A DNA stretch of 64,000 bases. Origin: Hymenobacter volaticus (GTDB lineage Bacteria > Bacteroidota > Bacteroidia > Cytophagales > Hymenobacteraceae). A program made the position numbers and the translations under genes. Shown here one piece after another: positions 57,992-64,000 of the stretch (position 1 is the stretch's first letter; each line of letters begins with the position of its first letter). The DNA lies in assembly GCF_022921055.1 (NCBI RefSeq), contig NZ_CP095064.1, forward strand, positions 186,001 through 250,000, written 5' to 3'. The notes under the pieces were generated by a model. That model made no database searches and was not told the DNA's origin. It was given only the letters and a program-made list of their open reading frames with translations.

Positions 57992-58522
57992 ATGCCGTTA
58001 TCCTCCTGGTTGCTCTTCTGGCTGTGTTTGCTGCTGTACTCGTGTACCGATCGGGGAGAGTCGTCTGCGGTGGCGCAACCGGCTCCTGCTTTGTATGAAA
58101 TAACGCTCGATTCCACTATACACGGCTACATCGAACGCTATATTACCCAAGTTCATGTAGAGAAAAAGAGAGCGGTGGTCGCCCTTTCGTGGATGGGAAT
58201 CGATGCCGGGCAATGCGTGTATCTGAGTCAAGTGAGCATCCACCCTCAAACGCAGCACCGCTATCCCCATTTTTGGGCGCGTCACCGAGACTATCTAGTC
58301 TTTGTCTATGACACAAAATATCCTACCCTCTTGGTTAACCCTCGGGCTCTACATCAGGAAATCGACCGGGTGCTGCAGCAACACAACCTGCAACTCATGA
58401 CCCGCACCGATTTTATCGATGAGCCGCTGCCCTGGCGCATTGTCGAGCGGGGTAGGCAGGTGCGGATTGATACGGCCAAAAGGCTTCCCCAAGTCTACTT
58501 TGGCCGGAACGCTCCTCTCTAG
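57992..58522 (+). CDS. Hypothetical lipoprotein
   Basis: A 176-residue protein with a lipoprotein signal (WLLFWLCLLLYSC, lipobox Cys at residue 18). The mature domain is soluble, mixed alpha/beta, with no motif that I recognise. It is expected to be attached to the inner or outer membrane on the periplasmic side. AACGCTCC and GGAGCGTT just after the gene can pair and are followed by T7 at 58562, a possible terminator. Confidence 0.6.
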   Translation: MPLSSWLLFWLCLLLYSCTDRGESSAVAQPAPALYEITLDSTIHGYIERYITQVHVEKKRAVVALSWMGIDAGQCVYLSQVSIHPQTQHRYPHFWARHRDYLVFVYDTKYPTLLVNPRALHQEIDRVLQQHNLQLMTRTDFIDEPLPWRIVERGRQVRIDTAKRLPQVYFGRNAPL

Positions 58523-58870
58523 GATCAAGCATCCTGGTCTTGTCTGTCCTGCTATTGGAGCGTTTTTTTGAACAAGATGATGTTGTTTCGTCCACGAAAA
58601 CGCTCGATTTACGAAACGCCTAGCCGAGTACCTGTCCTGAAATAGATTACGAGTTATCAGAACCGTCACCCTGTTTCAGGACAAGACAGGCTAGACAACA
58701 CGATAGGCTGGTGATGAACTAGGCGTAAGCAGCACTTAGCCCTGCGGTACGCCCCGTAAAAAGCTCCCTGGAGTCACTGTTTCGCGCAGGGCACCAACCC
58801 TGGTATGGCATAGTGGATTAGCAGGCGGGAGAACCTTTTCATTCTTGCGCTGGTTTTCGACACATCAACT

Positions 58871-58904
58871 CATGCGCATGTGTTATAGATATTTCCTACC
58901 TTTG
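58871..58904 (+). promoter_or_regulatory. Promoter and possible operator of the ArsR gene
   Basis: TACCTTTG (58897-58904) matches the Bacteroidota -7 consensus TAnnTTTG and ends 4 nt before the ATG at 58909. A 10-bp palindrome CATGCGCATG (58871-58880) lies just upstream and could be the repressor operator. The transcript would be nearly leaderless. Confidence 0.45.
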
Positions 58905-58908
58905 CCAC

Positions 58909-59196
58909 ATGGATACCAAGTCTCTCGTCAAATTAGCCAAATCCCTGGGTGACCCTACCCGTCTTCGCTTGTTGCAGGAAATTGCAAAAGGGGATATCGC
59001 CGTGTGTGCCGACTTGTTTCAATACGTGCCCATCAGCCAGCCCTCGATGTCCCAGCACCTCAAAGCCCTCTCCGAAGCGGGCTTAATTGAGTCGCACAAA
59101 GAAGGCCGGAATATGCACATGTCCATCAATGCCGACAAGCTGCGGGAGTTGGAAGACTTCCTGCAACTGCTGAAACCGGCTAGTGCTAAGCTGTAA
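58909..59196 (+). CDS. ArsR-family winged-helix regulator
   Basis: A 95-residue winged-helix repressor of the ArsR type: MDTKSLVKLAKSLGDPTRLR at the N terminus, recognition helix region ISQPSMSQHLKALSEAGLIE and wing KEGRNMHMSI. The typical metal-binding ELCVCDL box is reduced to DIAVCADLF with one Cys, so the signal may not be a metal. It is followed by an intrinsic terminator and, 263 bp further on, by an RND efflux operon on the same strand that it probably represses. Confidence 0.85.
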   Translation: MDTKSLVKLAKSLGDPTRLRLLQEIAKGDIAVCADLFQYVPISQPSMSQHLKALSEAGLIESHKEGRNMHMSINADKLRELEDFLQLLKPASAKL

Positions 59197-59208
59197 CTAG
59201 CTCCTTGG

Positions 59209-59240
59209 CCCGTCGGCGGTATTGCCAACGGGTTTTTGCT
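59209..59240 (+). terminator. Intrinsic terminator after ArsR gene
   Basis: CCCGTCGGC pairs with GCCAACGGG (one mismatch, 6-nt loop), followed by TTTTTGCTTT. A classical terminator, which implies that the efflux operon has its own promoter between 59240 and 59460. Confidence 0.7.
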
Positions 59241-59459
59241 TTAATAAAACATAATTAGTTGCTTATGTATTTATGATACGTACTTTTGCTAAAACTTAGT
59301 AAGAAGGGTAGCCGCTGCCAGCAAAGGCTTTTGCCTCTGCTTTTTTTTTGCCTTATCACATAAGTACATGCTTATTAGTTGATGAATTAGCATCATTTCG
59401 TCGCCTTTCACCGCACTTACCACTTCACCCACTACCCTCGTCTGGGTCGCTTTTTACTG

Positions 59460-60618
59460 ATGAAACTATCTTCTCTTTTAGCCGGCAGCGTGCTGCTGGC
59501 GGGCTGCGCGGAGCAGCAAGCCCCGCAACAAATACTGGCCCCCCAGCCCTACCGGTACAAATACTGCATACCAGCACTGAAACCACGTATCAAGATTACC
59601 CGGCTTCCATTGAGGGCGTCGTCAACGTGGAGATTCGACCGCAGGTAGCGGGGGTGCTCGATCGTATCCTAGTGGATGAGGGAGCAGCCGTACGCAAAGG
59701 TCAGCCGCTGTTCAAAATCAACGACGCGCCCTACCGGGAGCGGCTGAATAATGCGCTAGCGGCTCAGCAAGCGGCGGTCGGGGCTGTGACCAGCGCGCAA
59801 GTGGAAGTCGACCGATTCGCCCCGCTGGTGCAGAACAAGGTCGTGTCGGAGGTGCAACTGCAAACGGCGCAGGCGGCCCTAGTTATAGCGAAAGCCAACT
59901 TGCAGCGCGCCAAGGCCGAGGTCAGCAGCGCCCGCATTAACCTCGGCTACACGACCATTAGTGCGCCAGTCAGCGGCTTTCTGGGGCGGCTGCAAACCAA
60001 GCAGGGCAGTCTGGTAGGCCCCACCGATGCCCAAGCCCTAACCCAACTCTCCGATGTGCACGAGGTGCATACCTACTTCTCGCTGGGGAAGACGACTTTA
60101 TCACCTTCCGCCAGCAGTACGCCGGCCGGACGTTGCAAGACAAGCTTGCGCACTTGCCGCCGGTGGCCCTGGTGCTGGCCGACCAAAGCACTTACCCCAC
60201 GCGCGGCAAAGTGGACATGGTCGACGGGCAGTTCAACAAAACGACGGGGGCCGTGACGCTGCGCGCCACCTTCCCCAATGCCAATGGGCTGCTGCGTTCG
60301 GGCAACACGGGCACCATCCGACTGGCCCTAGCGCACCCCAATGTGCTGCTGGTTCCCACCGCTGCTACGGTCGAGCTGCAGGACCGCGTGTTCGTGTACG
60401 CGGTGGGCGACAGCAACCGCGTTAGCCGTCAGGCCATCACTATTCAGGGCAAGAGCGGCGCCAACTACCTGGTGAGCGAGGGCGTGAAAAACGGCTCCCG
60501 CATCGTGCTGCAGGGGGTGGACCACTTGCAGGAAGGCCAAATCATTCAGCCCACTCAGGTTCCGAAGGCCAGCGCCGCCGTGCCGGGCAAGGTCGCTGCT
60601 CAATCCGTTCAGAATTAA
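59460..60618 (+). pseudogene. RND efflux membrane fusion lipoprotein, two frameshifts
   Basis: Restored length is 386 residues, normal for AcrA/MexA-type adaptor proteins. Lipoprotein signal SSLLAGSVLLAGC, then after one C is restored in C6 (59539-59544): VNVEIRPQVAGVLDRILVDE (biotinyl-lipoyl domain), a helical hairpin (VDRFAPLVQNKVVSEVQLQT) and GYTTISAPVSGFLGR. After one G is restored at 60085-60088 follow the beta-barrel and membrane-proximal domains (LRATFPNANGLLRSGNTGTI). It links the inner-membrane pump with the outer-membrane channel in the periplasm. First gene of the tripartite operon; 12 bp before the pump gene. Confidence 0.85.
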
Positions 60619-60630
60619 TCGTTTTCGGTC

Positions 60631-63600
60631 ATGTTTAAAGTATTTATTGAGCGGCCCGTGCTGGCCACCGTCATCTCCATCTTGTTGGTGATTTTGGGGG
60701 GCTGGCCTTGTGGAAGCTGCCGCTTCAGCAGTTTCCCGACATTGCGCCCCCGCGGTGCTGGTGACCGCTACTTATCCGGGGGCGAATGCCGAGACGCTGC
60801 TGCGCTCGGTGGCACCCTCGCTGGAAGAATCCATCAACGGCGTGGAGAACATGGTGTACATGAGCTCGACGGCCAGCAACGACGGCTCGCTGGCGATTAC
60901 GGTGAGTTTCCGGCTGGGCACCGACCCCGACCAGGCGGCCGTGAACGTGCAGAACCGGGTGGCGCAGGCCACCAGCCAATTGCCGGCCGAGGTGGTGCAG
61001 CAGGGCGTGACCGTGGCCAAGCAGCAGAACAGCATGGTGGTTGTGCTCAACCTTTACTCCGATGATGCGCGCCAGTACGACCAAACCTTTTTAACCAACT
61101 ACGCCCAAATCAACCTGGTGCCCGAGCTCAAGCGCATTCCGGGCATCGGGTCGGCGGTACTGTTTGGGGGCAACCGCGCCTACTCCATGCGCATCTGGCT
61201 GAACCCCGCGCAGCTGGCCAGCTACAACCTCACCCCGGCCGAGGTGATGGCCGCCATCCAAGACAAAAACCTGGAGGCCGCCCCGGCCGCCTGGGCGAGA
61301 GCAGCCAGGAAGCCTTCGAGTACGTCATCAAGTACAAAGGCAAGCGCAGCCAGCCCACGGACTACGAAAACATGATCGTCCGGGCCAATGCCGACGGCTC
61401 GATGCTGCGCCTCAAGGACGTGGCGCGCGTCGAATTCGGCTCGGCGACCTACAACGGCGACGTGCGCATTTCGGGCAAGCCGGGCATCAACATCGGCATC
61501 TTCCAAACGGCCGGCTCGAACGCCAACGAGCTGCAGATTGCCGTGGCGCAGGTGATGCAGAAGCTGGAAAAAAACCTGCCCAAAGGCGTGAAGCAGCAGA
61601 CGCTCTACACCACCAAAACGGCGCTGGATGCCTCCATCGAGCAGGTGGAGCACACGCTGGTGGAGGCCTTTATCTTAGTGTTCATCGTGGTGTTCATCTT
61701 CCTGCAGGATTTCCGCTCGACCTTGATCCCGGCCATTGCCGTGCCGGTGGCCATCGTGGGCACGTTCTTCTTCATGCAGCTGGTGGGCTTTTCCATCAAC
61801 CTGCTCACGCTCTTTGCGCTGGTACTGGCCATCGGCATCGTGGTCGATGACGCCATTGTGGTGGTGGAGGCCGTGCACAGCAAGCTGGAGGAAGGCGCCC
61901 ACTCGGTTAAAGCGGCCACCACGCAGGCCATGAGCGAAATTACCGGGGCCATTATCTCCATTACCCTGGTGATGGCGGCCGTGTTTCTGCCGGTGGGCTT
62001 AATGGACGGCTCGACGGGGGTTTTTTACCGCCAGTTTGCCTTTACCATGGCCATTGCCATCGTTATTTCGGCCGTCAACGCCTTGACGTTGAGTCCCGCC
62101 CTGGCGGCGCTCTTTCTCAAGCACACCCCGCACGACGGGGACCACGCCGCCCGAGCACGTTTAAAACCCGCTTTTTTGCGGGCTTCAACCGCAGCTTCGA
62201 GCGGCTGACTAGCCGCTACGTGGGTAGTATCAAGTTCCTGCTCCGCCACAAGTGGGTGGGGCTGAGCGGCCTGGTGCTGGTAGCCGTGCTTACCGGCTGG
62301 CTGGCCAAGCGCACGCCCTCCGGCTTTATCCCGTCGGAAGACCAGGGCTTTGTGGCTATTGCCATGTCCTTGCCGGCCGGCGCGTCGCTCGACCGCACCA
62401 ACCACGTGGGCTTGCAGCTGGAGGAGCAACTACGGACCATGCCGTCCGTCGAGAAAATCAATTTGCTGACGGGCTTTAGCATCCTGACTTCGTCGAACAG
62501 CGCCTCGGCGCTCACGGCGTTCGTTATTCTGAAACCCATCCCGGAGCGGGGCGAAGTGCAGGACATCAACGCCATCATGGCCACCATCCGCGAAAAGGCG
62601 GCCGCGACCATCAAGGGGGCCGATACGTTCGTGTTTACCACGCCCACCGTGCCGGGCTTTGGCAACGTGGAAGGCCTGGAAGTGGTGTTGCAGGACCGCA
62701 CCGGCGGCGAGCTGCCCAAGCTCGGGCGGGTAGGCCAGGACTTTATCGCCGAGTTGATGAAGCAGCCAGCTATTGGCGTCGCCTTCACCTCATTCCGGGC
62801 CGACTATCCTCAACTGGAGGCGGAAGTGGACGAAGTGAAAGCGGCCCAATTGGGCGTGGGCGTGCAGCGCGTGCTGCAAACCATGCAGGCCTACTTCGGC
62901 AGCGCCCAGGCCTCGGATTTCAACCGCTTTGGCAAGTACTACCGGGTGGTGGTGCAGGCCGACAAGGCCAACCGCGCCGACCCCTCGGCCCTGAACGGGG
63001 TGTTTGTGAAAAACGACCGGGGCGAGATGGTACCCCTGGCCACGCTGGTGCGCCTCAAGCGGGTGTTCGGGCCGGAAACGGCCTCGCGCTACAACCTCTT
63101 CAATGCCTTGACCATTAACGCGGTGCCCAAAAAAGGCTATAGCTCCGGCGATGCCATCAAGGCCGTGGAGCTGGTAGCCGAGAAGTACTTGCCCTCGGGC
63201 TACACCTACGAGTTTTCGGGCTTGACGCGCGAGGAAATCTCGTCGGGCAATCAGTCGACTGTCGTGTTCCTGATGTGTTTGGTGTTCGTGTATTTCCTGC
63301 TGGCGGCCCAGTACGAGAGCTACATTCTGCCCTTTGCCGTGCTGCTGTCGCTGCCGGCGGGCATGGTCGGGGTGTTCGCGGCCATCGGCTTTGCCGGCAT
63401 CACCAACAACATCTACGTGCAAGTGGCTTTGATTATGCTTATTGGCCTGCTGGCTAAGAACGCCATCCTCATTGTGGAGTTTGCCTTGCAGCGCCGCCAC
63501 GCGGGCGAGCCGCTGGTGCAGGCCGCGCTCAATGCCTCGGCTTCGCGCCTGCGCCCCATCCTGATGACCTCGCTGGCCTTCGTGGTCGGGCTGCTGCCCA

Positions 63601-63824
63601 TGATGCGGGCTCAGGGTCCTTCCGCGCAGGGCAACCATTCCATCAGCATCGGGGCCGCGGGCGGCATGCTCACGGGCGTGGTGCTCGGCCTGTTCCTCAT
63701 CCCGTTGCTATTCGTGATTTTTCAACGCCTGAACGAGCGCCTCAGCGGTACGCCCGGTTCCCAAGCGCCCAGCCCGGCTTCCGCTGAGTTGAAGCGGGTG
63801 CCGGCCCACGCCACGGTTAGCTAA
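60631..63824 (+). pseudogene. RND multidrug efflux transporter (HAE-1), four frameshifts
   Basis: With four single-base additions (G-run 60696-60701, after C5 60747-60751, near 61285, and C3 at 62150-62152) the gene encodes 1065 residues, the normal length of AcrB-type pumps. Features: MFKVFIERPVLATVISILLV (TM1), SRRVAPSLEES-like porter start (LRSVAPSLEESINGVENMVY), the TM4 proton-relay Asp pair in GIVVDDAIVVVEAVHSKL, the repeated second half with VFLMCLVFVYFLLAAQYESY, and LIGLLAKNAILIVEFA (TM10-11). It exports drugs or other toxic compounds driven by protons. All breaks fall in GC runs, so the pump is probably functional in the organism. Confidence 0.85.
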
Positions 63825-63829
63825 CCCCC

Positions 63830-64000
63830 ATGACTACTTCTAGAAAAACTCTCTGGCACCAGCTACCGCTGGTGCTGGCCGGGCTGCTATTGGCAGCCTC
63901 CTGCAACGTGTCGAAAGACGTCCCCCTGCCTGCCCTGCCGCTGCCGGCCACCTACCGCACGGCAACCAACGCCGATACAACTTCCGTGGTCAACTTGCCG
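63830..64000 (+). CDS. Outer-membrane efflux channel lipoprotein, partial
   Basis: The first 57 residues of an outer-membrane factor of the OprM/NodT type, cut by the window end. It starts MTTSRKTLWHQLPLVLAGLL with a lipobox (LLAASC, lipidated Cys), then a Pro/Leu-rich segment as in other family members. It begins 5 bp after the pump stop codon, completing the adaptor-pump-channel operon. Confidence 0.75.
   Translation, partial: MTTSRKTLWHQLPLVLAGLLLAASCNVSKDVPLPALPLPATYRTATNADTTSVVNLP

Noticed and set aside
59560..59590. Further copy of the dispersed palindrome (CCAGCACTGAAACC)
   Set aside because: Only the right arm matches and it lies inside the adaptor coding sequence.
1..64000. CRISPR arrays, tRNA or rRNA genes
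   Set aside because: No regularly spaced direct repeats other than the origin iterons, and no cloverleaf or rRNA-like sequence seen by eye.

Overview
The window looks like accessory, probably plasmid-borne DNA from a Bacteroidota bacterium of the Hymenobacter/Cytophagales type. The evidence is core genes of fairly high GC, lipoprotein and RND-pump families typical of that group, promoter-like TAnnTTTG elements just before start codons, and a Rep_3-type replication initiator (34374-35297) beside an array of CGTATAAAACGTGG-like iterons (35381-36067). No tRNA, rRNA or CRISPR array was seen. Genes are sparse, with many long gaps, gene remnants and broken genes.

Layout. 1-6 kb: an AT-rich island with four tandem, related small membrane proteins, a secreted protein, and a coupled FRG-domain/DUF262 gene pair that resembles a defence module. 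6-20 kb: small proteins, a hypothetical/outer-membrane pair, AT-rich membrane proteins, remnants of a serine recombinase (one and a half copies) and a broken tyrosine recombinase. 20-27 kb: an M19 dipeptidase, a very large membrane patatin-like lipase and an N-acetylmuramidase. 27-33 kb: an IS3 remnant, small membrane and secreted proteins and a large unknown gene. 33-37 kb: Fic protein, Rep protein and origin. 37-44 kb: AraC regulator, short-chain dehydrogenase, tautomerase remnant, esterase, lipoprotein, CPBP protease. 44-50 kb: a five-gene signalling operon built on the TerY-P triad (vWA protein, PP2C phosphatase, kinase with zinc ribbon) plus a membrane-anchored actin-like ATPase and a coiled-coil protein. 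50-58 kb: acyltransferase, second AraC/SDR pair, an intact hydrolase with a decayed copy 3.6 kb away, topA, M56 and esterase fragments. 58.9-64 kb: an ArsR-type regulator followed by a tripartite RND efflux operon running off the end.

A striking technical feature runs through the window. At least a dozen genes are broken by frameshifts, and almost every break that I could resolve is repaired by adding one base, usually to a homopolymer or short G/C run. With these repairs the RND pump (1065 aa), its membrane fusion protein (386 aa), the patatin (1210 aa) and the TerY-P genes all become continuous. I therefore suspect systematic single-base deletions in the assembly rather than real decay for most of them. 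A separate set of genes carries in-frame TAG/TAA codons and looks truly degraded. Frameshifted genes are listed as 'pseudogene' because that is what the given sequence encodes, with the likely intact product described.

The most interesting candidates are the extended TerY-P operon, the FRG/DUF262 pair, the tandem membrane-protein array, and a 16-bp palindrome (TCAGTGnTnGCACTGA-like) found six times, always between genes, from 7.7 to 27 kb.
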